Both the position numbers and the translations under genes were made by a program. 64,000 nucleotides of DNA, taken from positions 62,001 through 126,000 of the forward strand of contig CALAJV010000015.1 in assembly GCA_937922805.1 (NCBI GenBank), written 5' to 3'. Position 1 is the stretch's first letter, and each line of letters begins with the position of its first letter. Positions 34,188-43,851 of this stretch are shown one piece after another. The notes beneath the pieces were generated by a model. It was not told where the DNA came from. It made no database searches and worked only from the letters and a program-made list of their open reading frames with translations. This stretch comes from an uncultured Acidimicrobiales bacterium (GTDB taxonomy: Bacteria; Actinomycetota; Acidimicrobiia; Acidimicrobiales; SZUA-35).

Positions 34188-37099
34188 TGTCCTACCTCGC
34201 TGGTAATCGCGGTGTTCTTAAATGCACTGCCAACCGATTCCAGGCCAACTCGAAGGTCCTGCCCATTAGCGGTGAGCTGGAGTTCGCCGCTGTCAGTGAC
34301 TGAGCCGACTCGATCTGCTGCTGGAACCAGGCTAGCGAATCGATCTTGTTGATCTGGGGCCACCTCGACTAAGTACCGGCCTGGTCCTTCACCGAACATG
34401 ATTGCGTCCGCACCGACTTGGCTGTCTTCAAGCTGCAGCTCAAGACCGAGCCTTCCAGCAAACGCCCATTCGGCCGCGGCGACGGCGAGACCTCCGTCCG
34501 ACAAGTCGTGGGCGCTAACTACCAGTCCTTGCCTTATGGCTGCGAACAGTTGTCTGTGATGTCCAACTGCGTCTGGGTTCGGGGCCGGAACCGGACCTCC
34601 GAGGTCGGTACCGATGACCTCGTCGTGATAGCTGGCTCCGAGGTTCCCGGCCGCCGGGCCGATTAGCCAAACATCGTTGCCGGCCGAAACCACGCCAGTT
34701 GCTGGCACCTTGTCGACATCGGGAGTGATGCCTACAGCCGTGATAATCAGGGTTGGGGTTACCGGATCTCTGGTTTTTCCTCCGGCACCATCTTCGACGA
34801 CGAACTCATTGAACAATGAGTCTTTGCCCGAAACATACGGCGCGCCCTGAGCGAGAGCGGCATCATGACAGCCTTTGCAGGCTGCAACCAGCTGACCAAG
34901 TGTCTCTGGGTGAGTCGGATTTCCCCAAGCAAAGTTGTCGAGAAGCGAGAGCTGGTCGGGGTCGGCACCGCCAACAACTGCGTTGCGAACAGCTTCGTCT
35001 ACCGCCGCCCAGGCCATGGCTTCACAGTCGTGGCGACCAATCAAGATAGCCGAACCAATGCCGACGACGGCACCGGCGACAGGGCCGACGTCGCCCATGG
35101 TGGCGGTTCCGGGCGGAACGATTACTGTTCCGTCTGCCGGTCCGTCTTGTTCGACACCGCCATAGGGACGGATGACCGTTCCACCCAGAATTTCGTGGTC
35201 GTAGGTTCGAATCACCTCTTCGTTTGATCGAACCGAAGGGTGGGCCAGAATCGCAAGCAGAATCTCCTCGGCCGACATGGCTTCGTCCTCGCTCGCTTCG
35301 GAGCGAGGAAGGCGAGGTGAATCGGCCAAAGACGCTTTGAGCCGTAGCCGAGGTCGACCATCGTGGAGGAACGTTGTGTTTAGATCGATGAAGTTCACGC
35401 CCCCGGTCTTCACCTGTAGGCGGCCGTCACCAGTAAACTTGCCAATGACAGCAGCTTCGACTTGCCATTTCTTGGCGAGTTCGAGAAGCGGACCCGGGTC
35501 GGGCACGGCCAGAACCATCCGCTCTTGAGCTTCAGAAAGCCACACTTCCCACGGGGCCAGTCCGGGGTATTTCCGAGGAACTGTCTCTAGATCGACCTCG
35601 GCCCCAAGCACCTCGGCCATTTCGCCCACCGCGGATGAGAGTCCACCAGCGCCGCAATCGGTTATAGCGGTGTAGAGTCCCATTTCCCGGGCAGCCAGCA
35701 CCAAATCGATCAGGCCTTTCTCAACAACTGGATCCCCAATCTGCACCGATGATCCAGCAACGTCGGCGGTATCAGTCGTCATTGATTGGGATGAAAACGT
35801 TGCACCACCAACTCCGTCACGTCCAACTGCTCCGCCCAACACAACAATAAAGTCACCAGCTTGGGCGTTTGTCGGATTCGAGCCGCGGGGCAATAGACCA
35901 ATACAACCGGCGAATACCAGCGGCGTTGTGGTGTACGAAGGATCATGCAAGATCGACCCGCCAATATTCGGGACGCCAATCTTGTTTCCGTAGTCGCCTA
36001 CTCCAGCTATCACACCGCTGCGAATTCGCTGCGGATGGAGCACGCCCTCAGGCACATCAGCTGGAGGCAGATCTTCTGGCCCGAAGCAGAGAATGTCGGT
36101 AATGGCAATCGGTTGAGCCGAGACGCCGAGGATGTCTCGCACTACTCCCCCAACACCGGTATTGGCGCCTCCGAATGGCTCAAGAGCCGACGGGTGGTTA
36201 TGGGTCTCAGCCTTTAAGGCCAGGTCGTAGGTGTCATCAAAGTGGACTATTCCTGCATTGTCGACGAACGCACTTTCTACCCAAGGGGCGTCGATAGCGT
36301 CGGTCGCTCCTCGCAAGTAGGTTTTTAGCAGACCGTCGATTTCGCCGTCGTCGGTTTCGATTACGGCTCGGAAGGTCTTGTGTGAACAGTGCTCGCTCCA
36401 CGTCTGGGCCAGCATCTCTAGTTCGGCATCGGTTGGTTCACGACCCTGCTCGCCAAACCACTCTTGAATCACAACCATCTCGTCACCGGTCAAGCCGAGG
36501 CGCCGCTGTTGGCTCAGTTCTACCAGTCCGTCGTAGCCAAGGCCGGTCAACGTAATGAAAGCGGTTGTGCCATCCACAGCTCCTTGGTCGGCGTGGGAGG
36601 GTGGAAGAGCTTTGTATGCCCACCGCTCGATTACATCGTTATGGAGCACCCGTTCAATGAGGAGTTCAGTTTCGGCCGGCGACAGCTGGCCCTCAATGAA
36701 CCAGCGTTTGGCCACGGCCCCGGCCTCGATCGGAAGTCCGAACTGAGCCGCCGCCCGAACTAGCTCAGCACCTTCTCTATCGGTCACACCAGGTCGCAGT
36801 CCGGTCTCGACGACGATGACGCCGGCTTCTGGTTGGTGGCCGTCGCGATCTACCCACCATTGTCCGACTGGTTCAATGAGAAGTCGATCAGCCAGACGGG
36901 CCGTCTCTTCGGTGGTCAAATTGGATCGGATATGACCAACTCGAAATTCCACGATTCGGTCGACGGCAATGCCAAGCATGTGCGCCTTGGCCTTAGGGCC
37001 ATCCGAGCTGCGATCGTCCCTGCCGGGACCAATCACGAACGCTCGATCGGCCATTTCGCCGGCCGATCCGACAGTTCTTGTTGTGTGTGTGTCACTCAT
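34184..37099 (-). CDS. purL: FGAM synthase, large subunit with PurS-like N-terminus
   Basis: About 971 residues; converts FGAR to FGAM (step 4). The first 210 residues hold two PurS-like segments, VDRIVEFRVGHIRSNLTTEETARLADRLL and GVIVVETGLRPGVTDREGAELVRAAAQFG, so no separate PurS is needed. The PurL core follows: WSEHCSHKTFRA, AETHNHPSALEPFGGANTGVGG, GDFIVVLGGAVGRDGVGGATFSS, CGAGGLSSAVGEMAE and SAHDLSDGGLAVAAAEWAF. This is longer than the 730-residue Bacillus PurL and shorter than the 1300-residue E. coli form. The start is not certain: ATG 37099 (MSDTHTT) is preferred to a start at 37132, but neither has a clear ribosome site. Confidence 0.93.
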   Translation of the reverse strand: MSDTHTTRTVGSAGEMADRAFVIGPGRDDRSSDGPKAKAHMLGIAVDRIVEFRVGHIRSNLTTEETARLADRLLIEPVGQWWVDRDGHQPEAGVIVVETGLRPGVTDREGAELVRAAAQFGLPIEAGAVAKRWFIEGQLSPAETELLIERVLHNDVIERWAYKALPPSHADQGAVDGTTAFITLTGLGYDGLVELSQQRRLGLTGDEMVVIQEWFGEQGREPTDAELEMLAQTWSEHCSHKTFRAVIETDDGEIDGLLKTYLRGATDAIDAPWVESAFVDNAGIVHFDDTYDLALKAETHNHPSALEPFGGANTGVGGVVRDILGVSAQPIAITDILCFGPEDLPPADVPEGVLHPQRIRSGVIAGVGDYGNKIGVPNIGGSILHDPSYTTTPLVFAGCIGLLPRGSNPTNAQAGDFIVVLGGAVGRDGVGGATFSSQSMTTDTADVAGSSVQIGDPVVEKGLIDLVLAAREMGLYTAITDCGAGGLSSAVGEMAEVLGAEVDLETVPRKYPGLAPWEVWLSEAQERMVLAVPDPGPLLELAKKWQVEAAVIGKFTGDGRLQVKTGGVNFIDLNTTFLHDGRPRLRLKASLADSPRLPRSEASEDEAMSAEEILLAILAHPSVRSNEEVIRTYDHEILGGTVIRPYGGVEQDGPADGTVIVPPGTATMGDVGPVAGAVVGIGSAILIGRHDCEAMAWAAVDEAVRNAVVGGADPDQLSLLDNFAWGNPTHPETLGQLVAACKGCHDAALAQGAPYVSGKDSLFNEFVVEDGAGGKTRDPVTPTLIITAVGITPDVDKVPATGVVSAGNDVWLIGPAAGNLGASYHDEVIGTDLGGPVPAPNPDAVGHHRQLFAAIRQGLVVSAHDLSDGGLAVAAAEWAFAGRLGLELQLEDSQVGADAIMFGEGPGRYLVEVAPDQQDRFASLVPAADRVGSVTDSGELQLTANGQDLRVGLESVGSAFKNTAITSEVGQ

Positions 37100-37317
37100 T
37101 CTGGCTAGTTCGTCCCTCAGACATAGGATCACGGGTATTTAGTTAGACGACACGTAGTATTCCGAGCTAGTTATCTTGTGCCGAGCTACTCATTAGGTAT
37201 ACCGCAAGCTAGGCGAAGAACCAGCTAATTGGACGGCTGAGGCCGAACATAAACGTAAACAGCTCGGCCCAACCGGCTGGTCAAGAACCAGGGGTCAGAA
37301 ATCTCAGGCAGTTGCCG

Positions 37318-38172
37318 CTACTCGTCGACTACTGGATTGACGAGATCACCAATACCTGAAATAGAAACGGTTACCTCGTCACCAGCAACTAGCCATCGAT
37401 GGGGAGTCCGCCCCAACCCAACTCCAGAAGGTGTGCCGGTTGCGATTACATCGCCCGGCTGCAGGGTCGTGAACGTTGAGCAGTAGGAGATAATGGCGGC
37501 GACATCGAAAATCATCAGATCGGTTGATGAGCGCTGCAGCACCTCACCGCTAACGGTCGTGGTTAAGGTGAGCGACGATGGGTCGGGCACCTCATCAGTC
37601 GTCACAATCGACGGGCCCCAAGCCCCAGTTCTGTCAAAGTTCTTTCCGGGAGTGAACTGCGTTGTGTGACGTTGAAAATCTCGAATTGAGCCATCGAGAA
37701 AGCATGAGTAACCAGCCACTACCTCCAACGCTTTTTCAGCCGCCACGCGGCGGGCGGAGCTGCCAATGACTATCGCCAGTTCTCCCTCGTAGTCGAAGTT
37801 GGTGCTAGCTCGGGGCCGAACAAGTGGTTCACTTGGCCCAACCATCGATGAGGCAAACCGGGTAAAAAGTGTCGGATAGTCTTCCGGCTTACCAGCGCTA
37901 TCGAGTTCGGTGATGTGATCGACGTAGTTGCGACCAACACACAAGATCCGAGGCGGTTTTTCAATCGGCGCCGTCAGTTCAATCTCGGCCAGCGGGATGG
38001 TCGATGCTTCAGCGATCATGCTGTTCAGTTCCGAAAACTGCCCAGAGTCAGACACCGCTGCCAGTAAGGTAATCACATCGGCAAAGTCGGAATTGAGCAC
38101 ATGAAGATGATCATCCTGCAATACTCCGAAGACTGAGTCTCCATTGGTCGATTTGGCTGAGGCGATACGCAC
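37318..38172 (-). CDS. Fumarylacetoacetate hydrolase family protein
   Basis: A 284-residue FAH-fold protein. After an N-terminal domain of about 70 residues, the catalytic part opens ILCVGRNYVDHITEL; metal ligands appear in FDYEGELAIVIG (Glu residues), and YSCFLDGSIRDFQRHTTQFTPGKNFDRTGAWGPSIVT and VIATGTPSGVGLGRTP are typical. Members act as acylpyruvate hydrolases, oxaloacetate decarboxylases or 2-hydroxyhepta-2,4-diene-1,7-dioate isomerases, so the reaction cannot be fixed. It is alone on this strand, 145 bp before purL would begin. Confidence 0.88.
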   Translation of the reverse strand: MRIASAKSTNGDSVFGVLQDDHLHVLNSDFADVITLLAAVSDSGQFSELNSMIAEASTIPLAEIELTAPIEKPPRILCVGRNYVDHITELDSAGKPEDYPTLFTRFASSMVGPSEPLVRPRASTNFDYEGELAIVIGSSARRVAAEKALEVVAGYSCFLDGSIRDFQRHTTQFTPGKNFDRTGAWGPSIVTTDEVPDPSSLTLTTTVSGEVLQRSSTDLMIFDVAAIISYCSTFTTLQPGDVIATGTPSGVGLGRTPHRWLVAGDEVTVSISGIGDLVNPVVDE

Positions 38173-38282
38173 CCGACTGACGCTAGCGGCCAGAAAGCAA
38201 CCAAGCGAACGGATGCCATCTCAACATCAGCAATTTGCAACGTTGGCGAACCGTCCAAATGAGAGAGCAGCTTGAGGAACAG

Positions 38283-39182
38283 ATGAAACGTAAAAGCGAG
38301 TCCAGCCAAACTCACTCAACAGATAACGACAAACGCCGAGTAGTACCTCATCTTGTTGTCACCGATCTTGACGGCACTCTTTGGGACCCTTCAATCAAGT
38401 GTCATCCAGCGACGCTAAAAGCGCTAGCGCAACTTGTCCAACGCGAGATTCCTGTTCTGGTCGCCACCGGTCGCCGGGCCAATAGCGCGCAGCTAGGATT
38501 AAGCCAGAACGGCCTGTGTCTGCCTACCGTACTTTTAAACGGGGCGCTCGGAATCGACTTCCCGATCAAGCACCAGTTTCACATTCAACCGTTCACCGAC
38601 GCCCAAACTAAAACTGCGATCGATATCTTCGAGCAGCTAGACGTTTCACCCTCCGTTTACCTAGCCGACGGCCGGGTAGCCGTCGGCAAAAACACAACAA
38701 CCAGCCCAGCCCACCGTGGCCTTCTCGGCGACGATGTAACGGCACTAGAACCAGCGGAGGCTACCGGCCAATCGGATGCGTTGTCGTTCATATTTCTCTC
38801 TCAACGCCACGACGCGTTGGCTCCGCTAGTCAGCGCGGTCGAAGCGTCGACGGTTCAAGCAAAAAGCAGTTCTGGCCCACCAACACGGTGCGCCGACTAT
38901 TCCTTTTACCAAGACCCCTTGTTTGGCGGCTGGTCGCTTCACATGCACCCTCCAGGTATTTCCAAAAGAGAAGGCATCGAGGCCTACCTCGAATACGCCA
39001 ACCTGGCCCCAGACCAAATAGTTGCCTTAGGCGACGGGACCAACGACCTCGAGATGCTAGAGATGGCTGACCTCGCCTTGAGCATGGAAGACGCCTCCCC
39101 AGAGGCAAAAGCCTTGGCCGATGTCATCATTCCGCCCCCCAAGCAGGGCGGCTGGGCCCGAGTTATAGACCACCTGGGCTAG
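38283..39182 (+). CDS. Cof-type HAD phosphatase
   Basis: About 299 residues of the Cof subfamily of HAD hydrolases. Motif I is VVTDLDGTLWD with the nucleophilic Asp, motif II VLVATGRR, and motif IV VALGDGTNDLEMLEMADLALSM. The C2-type cap lies between. Such enzymes remove phosphate from sugar phosphates, flavin or pyridoxal cofactors. I chose ATG 38283 with GAGGA just upstream; the ORF extends back to 38235. A second HAD protein follows. Confidence 0.86.
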   Translation: MKRKSESSQTHSTDNDKRRVVPHLVVTDLDGTLWDPSIKCHPATLKALAQLVQREIPVLVATGRRANSAQLGLSQNGLCLPTVLLNGALGIDFPIKHQFHIQPFTDAQTKTAIDIFEQLDVSPSVYLADGRVAVGKNTTTSPAHRGLLGDDVTALEPAEATGQSDALSFIFLSQRHDALAPLVSAVEASTVQAKSSSGPPTRCADYSFYQDPLFGGWSLHMHPPGISKREGIEAYLEYANLAPDQIVALGDGTNDLEMLEMADLALSMEDASPEAKALADVIIPPPKQGGWARVIDHLG

Positions 39183-39250
39183 CGTCACCGCTCGACCGGG
39201 GCGCCAATACAGCCTCGATCGACCAGCAGCCTGACCCTAGCCGGTACTGT

Positions 39251-39907
39251 GTGAATGTGAGCGGCAGTTTTGTTCTTGGGGTGGATCTTGATGGTGTATG
39301 CGCCGACTACACCAACGGTTTTCGCGACGTTGTCGCGGTCGAGAAAGGGGTTGACCCAACGACGCTCAAACCACCACAAAGGTGGGGTTACGACCATTGG
39401 GGACTCGACGAGCACGAGTTCATGAGGCTGCACAAATTCGCCGTCACCGAAAAACGGATGTTTCGAACCATGGCGATGCTGCCTGGTTGTGACGACGCCC
39501 TATGGCGACTGTCGGACTTGGGAGTTTGGATTCGGGTGATTACCCATCGGCTTTACACCAACTGGGGCCATGCCATCGTTGTTTCCGACACCGTAGCTTG
39601 GCTCGACGAAAACAGAATTCCCTATCGCGACCTCTGTTTTCTCGGCGACAAACCTCAGGTCGAGGCCGATGCCTACATCGACGATGCCCCTCACAACATT
39701 GACGCACTCCGTCGAGCTGGCAATACCGTGATTGTTTTCGACCAACCCTATAACCAAAACATTGATGGCCTTCGAGCCGGCAGCTGGGAGGAGGCCGAAC
39801 AAATTGTGTCGCAGCTAGCAGCGGAGAAAGATGCTGTACAACCGCAACTACCCGGCATCGATGCCGGCGCAGACCGGCTCGAACGAAAGAAGAGAGATTC
39901 GAGCTAG
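39251..39907 (+). CDS. HAD phosphatase of the 5'-nucleotidase (NT5C) type
   Basis: A 218-residue protein. GVDLDGVCADYTNGF is the DxDG nucleophile motif of 5'(3')-deoxyribonucleotidases, VWIRVITHRL the second motif, and DICFLGDKPQVEADAYIDDAPHNI-like CFLGDKPQVEADAYIDDAPHN the acidic motif IV. The layout differs from the neighbouring Cof protein, so it is not a tandem duplicate. The last 30 residues are hydrophilic. Specific substrate unknown; dephosphorylation of nucleotides would fit the purine setting, but this is inference. GTG 39251 is the likely start. Confidence 0.82.
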   Translation: MNVSGSFVLGVDLDGVCADYTNGFRDVVAVEKGVDPTTLKPPQRWGYDHWGLDEHEFMRLHKFAVTEKRMFRTMAMLPGCDDALWRLSDLGVWIRVITHRLYTNWGHAIVVSDTVAWLDENRIPYRDLCFLGDKPQVEADAYIDDAPHNIDALRRAGNTVIVFDQPYNQNIDGLRAGSWEEAEQIVSQLAAEKDAVQPQLPGIDAGADRLERKKRDSS

Positions 39908-39944
39908 CGGGCACTCCATCCGGGCATTAGCCACCGAAGAGACG

Positions 39945-40184
39945 TTAGGCGACCGCTACTGATTCACAGGCTCGCTCAAGTTGATCGAGGATGGCAAGCC
40001 ACCAACCGTTGGCTACTGTCGTCCGGCCTGGGACATCAGTTAAGACCCGATCGATCTCGGTAATCAAAGACGGCTCAGACGCTGCGGCCAACCGAAGATC
40101 AAGTAGATGATCGGTGACCCGAGATTTGTCGCTTACTTCACCGTCTATGTCGTTTCGGAGTTCTTGAATCAGTGTTTCGATCAC
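39945..40184 (-). CDS. Small helical protein, unknown function
   Basis: A 79-residue frame that I do not recognise. It is rich in leucine and acidic residues with regular helical spacing (IETLIQELRNDIDGEVSDKSRVTDHLLDLRLAAA... WWLAILDQLERACESV). There is no signal or membrane segment. The GTG start has a weak ribosome site. It fills the gap between the nucleotidase and cpaF. It could be real; composition alone supports it. Confidence 0.48.
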   Translation of the reverse strand: MIETLIQELRNDIDGEVSDKSRVTDHLLDLRLAAASEPSLITEIDRVLTDVPGRTTVANGWWLAILDQLERACESVAVA

Positions 40185-40386
40185 AAAGCAATCTTGGCAG
40201 CTTCTGCCCTCATGCGATAGATCAGCAGGCGAGCTTGCCTATCGGTTCGCCTCATTAAGGCTATTTGTCCACTCCAGATGTGGTTGTCGATGGGTCTTGT
40301 TGGCTACCGAAACAGGGCTCAACCGACTATCTGAGTAACAAACGAACGCTGCTAGTAGCTGGCCTCTTCGCCGTCGGACCATGCCA

Positions 40387-41772
40387 TCACGAGATCCAAG
40401 GACCGTATTTCTTCATCTTGAACATGGAAGGGTCGAGCGATGCTCCATTCTTTTCCATCTTGTCGGCGTTCTTGGGAGTCTCCCCCGTTGGTCTAAGCAG
40501 TTGACGCCCTGAGTCAGCGAGTGAGTAGTCAAGGGCATACAGCTCATTTAGCAGGACGCCGTCACCGCTAGCTCCGTTGACCTCGGCGATGCTACTCACT
40601 ACCCGTGCCCCAGAGCGGAGTCGTTCCAGCTGAACGATTACGTCTACTGCGGAAACAATTTGTTCGCGAATAGCACGAGATGGTAGGTCAAATCCGGCCA
40701 TCATGACCATTGTCTCGATTCGGGAAAGGGCGTCTCGGGGCGTATTGGCGTGCAGGGTAGTAAGCGATCCATCGTGACCGGTGTTCATTGCTTGCAGCAT
40801 GTCGAGTGCTTCGCCGCCGCGGCACTCGCCCACAATGATGCGGTCCGGTCTCATTCGCAACGAGTTACGAACCAATTCTCGTGTTCCGACCGCGCCAACC
40901 CCTTCAACGTTGGCGGGACGACATTCAAGCCGTATGACGTGACGCTGCCTGAGCCTCAACTCCACCGCATCTTCGATGGTGACGATTCGGTCAGTGTCTG
41001 GGATGAAGCCGGACAAAATATTGAGGAACGTCGTTTTGCCCGTGCCGGTACCTCCCGATACGAGAATGTTGAGCCTGCCGACAATAGCAGCCTGGAGGAA
41101 CGTCAGTGCTTGTCGGCTGAGTGAGTTTCTTTCAACCAGGTCAGCGGCGGAGAGGCCGTCCCGGCTGAATTTTCGAATCGTCAGTGACGCACCGTCAACT
41201 GCGAGCGGAGCAATTATTGCGTTGACCCGCGAACCGTCGGGTAACCGGGCATCGACCATCGGTGACATCTCGTCGACTCGGCGGCCGATCGACGACACGA
41301 TTCTCTGTATTATCTGCCGTAGATGGGCGTCCGTTCGGAAGACAATGTCGGTGAGAACGATTTGGCCATCCCGTTCGACATAAATCGAATCAGTTCCGTT
41401 GACCATGATTTCGCTGACAGATGGATCTTCTAGCAGTGCCTCGATTGGGCCATAGCCGACCACATCGTTGGTTACATCGGTCAGAATTTTCTGTCGTTCC
41501 GATCGGGTAAGAGGCAGATTTTCTTTCTCGATCAGCCCGGCAAGCTCTTCGGTTACCCGTTGCCGCAACTCGCCGGGCCCGATGCCTTCAGCAGTGAGAG
41601 AAGCCCCAATAACTTCCACGAGCTGGATTCGGGCCCGATCGACAAAGCTCTCAATTGGGCTGATCGCCTGCGCCGCGGCCGATGGTTTGGGGGCAAAGTC
41701 TCTGGTGTGGCGCGTCGGGGCCGACGGCTGGCTAGAGCCAAGCTCGTTGAGTACTCGTCCTAACCCTGCCAT
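40387..41772 (-). CDS. cpaF: CpaF/TadA-type secretion ATPase
   Basis: A 461-residue ATPase of the type II/IV secretion family. The N-terminal 160 residues lead to the hexamer domain: FLNIL after Walker [11 protein letters not shown], the Asp box [14 protein letters not shown], Walker [41 protein letters not shown] with the His box. It powers assembly of Flp-type pili or related export. Its ATG overlaps the cpaE stop by 1 base (TAATG), so the two are coupled. The tadB/tadC membrane genes and the pilin that normally follow are absent here. Confidence 0.92.
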   Translation of the reverse strand: MAGLGRVLNELGSSQPSAPTRHTRDFAPKPSAAAQAISPIESFVDRARIQLVEVIGASLTAEGIGPGELRQRVTEELAGLIEKENLPLTRSERQKILTDVTNDVVGYGPIEALLEDPSVSEIMVNGTDSIYVERDGQIVLTDIVFRTDAHLRQIIQRIVSSIGRRVDEMSPMVDARLPDGSRVNAIIAPLAVDGASLTIRKFSRDGLSAADLVERNSLSRQALTFLQAAIVGRLNILVSGGTGTGKTTFLNILSGFIPDTDRIVTIEDAVELRLRQRHVIRLECRPANVEGVGAVGTRELVRNSLRMRPDRIIVGECRGGEALDMLQAMNTGHDGSLTTLHANTPRDALSRIETMVMMAGFDLPSRAIREQIVSAVDVIVQLERLRSGARVVSSIAEVNGASGDGVLLNELYALDYSLADSGRQLLRPTGETPKNADKMEKNGASLDPSMFKMKKYGPWIS

Positions 41773-43004
41773 TACCAGAACCGCCGTTTCTGACCAGCTT
41801 CGGGTTGGGCCGAAGGTACCTCTGCTTGAACGCCAGTGATAGTGGCGGCCAACTCGGTGAAGGGCGCCAAAGGAAGACCTCGAGATTTCGACTCTAGAAA
41901 CGGGCTTCCTAGATTGGTTGCTTGAAGAAACTGGCGGTCCGCTGGGATGACAAAATCGACGTCAAGACCGAGAATGTCTTCAGCGTTAGCGACGGTGACA
42001 CCCGATTTACTGTCGGCCTTGTTGAGGACGAAATGTCTTCGAGCCGAATCAAGCCGGGCCGCGGCAAATGCTTCAAGGTGCCGGTCGAGGGTTCGGAGCC
42101 CACCGACATCGGGGGTGGCAACAAGCACCAGCTCTTTCGAAGCTTTGACTGCCGTCACAGTGGCGTCGGTCGAACCCGGGCCGGTGTCGACTACAACGTA
42201 TCGAAACAGGTTCGACAGCATTACTAGCGTGTCGAACAAGCTAGCTTGATCAATCATTTCAGCGTCTAGCAGCGAAGCTGGCGCTGGTAGAACGAATAGC
42301 CCACTGGCATGAGAGCTGAGGGTCATCTTTAGCGTGGTTGGATCTTGGTATGAGTTTGGCCCGGCGACGTTGGCCACCGACCGAACTGCTTCCAAATTCA
42401 GCACGTCGGTCACCTCTCCCGCAACTAGGTCTAGGTCGACCAAAACCACCTCGCCCGGATTTATCTGGCAAAGCGCTAGCGCCAGGTTTACTGCGACGGT
42501 CGTCTTGCCAGTGCCCCCTTTAGGACCGATGATGGTTATCGTTCCACCGTTCCAATCGTCTTCAACTGGCGCTTGGGTATGCTGGCGGCGCAACTCAAGT
42601 GATTGCACCAGCGCTGTGACATTTTCTGCTAGCACCTGTATGCCATCGCCATGCGGATCGAATACATCCCGAACCCCGGCACGGACTGCTGAAACCAAAA
42701 ACGTTGGAGTATTTAGTCGGTAAGCCAAGCATTCGATCTCCGGGTGCGATGTTCGCAACACCGTTGCCAACGAAAGCGTAAACGACTCTTCCACGTCAGG
42801 TCCCAAGATCGCGATTTCAGACCGGTTGGCGACCAGGCCATCGACGACAGCCTCGACGGTGGTGACGTCATCGTAGGAGATACGGGTCACCGCCGTTGTG
42901 CCGCTCAACAGCGAATGAAGGTCAGAAAGAGCCTCATCCCGACTAACGATCGACGTTCGAATCACGACCGGTCCCTGGCCCCGGAGATCGCCACCGAAAA
43001 ACAA
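41772..43004 (-). CDS. cpaE: CpaE-like localisation ATPase
   Basis: A 410-residue protein. The first 130 residues resemble the receiver-like domain of CpaE/TadZ (ILGPDVEESFTLSLATVLRTSHPEIECLAYRL...AGVRDVFDP), without a clear phosphorylation site. Then comes a MinD/ParA-type ATPase: GPKGGTGKTTVAVNLALAL (deviant Walker A), VVLVDLDLVAGEVTDVL and YVVVDTGPGSTDATV. It probably places the secretion machine at a cell pole or other site. It is followed directly by cpaF. Confidence 0.88.
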   Translation of the reverse strand: MFFGGDLRGQGPVVIRTSIVSRDEALSDLHSLLSGTTAVTRISYDDVTTVEAVVDGLVANRSEIAILGPDVEESFTLSLATVLRTSHPEIECLAYRLNTPTFLVSAVRAGVRDVFDPHGDGIQVLAENVTALVQSLELRRQHTQAPVEDDWNGGTITIIGPKGGTGKTTVAVNLALALCQINPGEVVLVDLDLVAGEVTDVLNLEAVRSVANVAGPNSYQDPTTLKMTLSSHASGLFVLPAPASLLDAEMIDQASLFDTLVMLSNLFRYVVVDTGPGSTDATVTAVKASKELVLVATPDVGGLRTLDRHLEAFAAARLDSARRHFVLNKADSKSGVTVANAEDILGLDVDFVIPADRQFLQATNLGSPFLESKSRGLPLAPFTELAATITGVQAEVPSAQPEAGQKRRFW

Positions 43005-43248
43005 ACGTTCAGATCAACCAAGCACACTCCGGTCGTAAGGATTTGCCAGGACTCATTACCTACCACACTGAGGAATCGACCCTACGGCCGCCGAACTTTA
43101 GCTAACCCCTCCCGAGACCAACTCAAAGTGACCAAGATGGCGAAAAGGTGGAGCCCGTCTGACTTTGCCTCTACCCGCTGATTGGAGTTGCTACTCTTGT
43201 CAAAGCAGGCGTTGTCCCCAGTGTTGTTCGATAAGATATCTGGTTCCT

Positions 43249-43728
43249 ATGGCATCACAAACGATTGCCGCACTCGCCCGCTACCAGGCCACAATTACGA
43301 TTCAAGCTAGCTTTTGGGAATTAGCTGGTCTTGGATCTGCACTAGTTCTGGCTTTCGTGTTCAGTTGGGCCGCCGTCGCTAAGCTTCGTGACCAGACCAA
43401 CACCATCGCCGACTTTGCCTCCCTCGGCCTTCCTCGACCGCGGCTGCTGGCAACGGTTGTTCCAGCGTTGGAAATCATGGTCGCAATTCTGCTGGCGCTC
43501 TGGCCTGGGTGGGGTGGCGTGGCCGCCTTCACATTGCTCGTTGTGTTCACGACCGTTCTGGCCACCATCATCAAGTCTGGGGTGACCGCCGCCTGCGCCT
43601 GTTTCGGCGGTACGAGTTCTCACCCGATTGGGATTCGACATCTGCTCCGCAACGGGGGCCTTCTCTGCTTGGCCATCGCTGCCACTACCGTCGGCCCGTG
43701 GCTCGGCGACCTAATCAGCTGGGTCTAG
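43249..43728 (+). CDS. MauE/DoxX-like membrane protein
   Basis: About 159 residues with four hydrophobic segments (ELAGLGSALVLAFVFSWAAVAKL, LLATVVPALEIMVAILLALWPG, VAAFTLLVVFTTVLATII, NGGLLCLAIAATTVGPWL). AVAKLRD, the PxxE helix (VVPALEIMVA) and the cysteine pair in ACACFGG are the marks of MauE-type proteins, which help disulphide formation in partner proteins. I chose ATG 43249; the upstream Cys-rich extension from 43165 looks non-coding. No linked thioredoxin is seen. Confidence 0.8.
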   Translation: MASQTIAALARYQATITIQASFWELAGLGSALVLAFVFSWAAVAKLRDQTNTIADFASLGLPRPRLLATVVPALEIMVAILLALWPGWGGVAAFTLLVVFTTVLATIIKSGVTAACACFGGTSSHPIGIRHLLRNGGLLCLAIAATTVGPWLGDLISWV

Positions 43729-43851
43729 CAACGACTACGTTGCGACGCCAACAAAAATGGCTAGAGCGAACGCAACCTGCGATGCTCTAATCATGAAGTT
43801 GCTAATGAGGACAGGATCCGTTCCAGCGAGCGAGTACTCAGCGGTAGCCTC

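Noticed and set aside
40265-40504. A 79-codon plus-strand frame overlapping the end of cpaF
   Set aside because: Most of it is antisense to the C-terminus of cpaF, and it shows no independent protein features.
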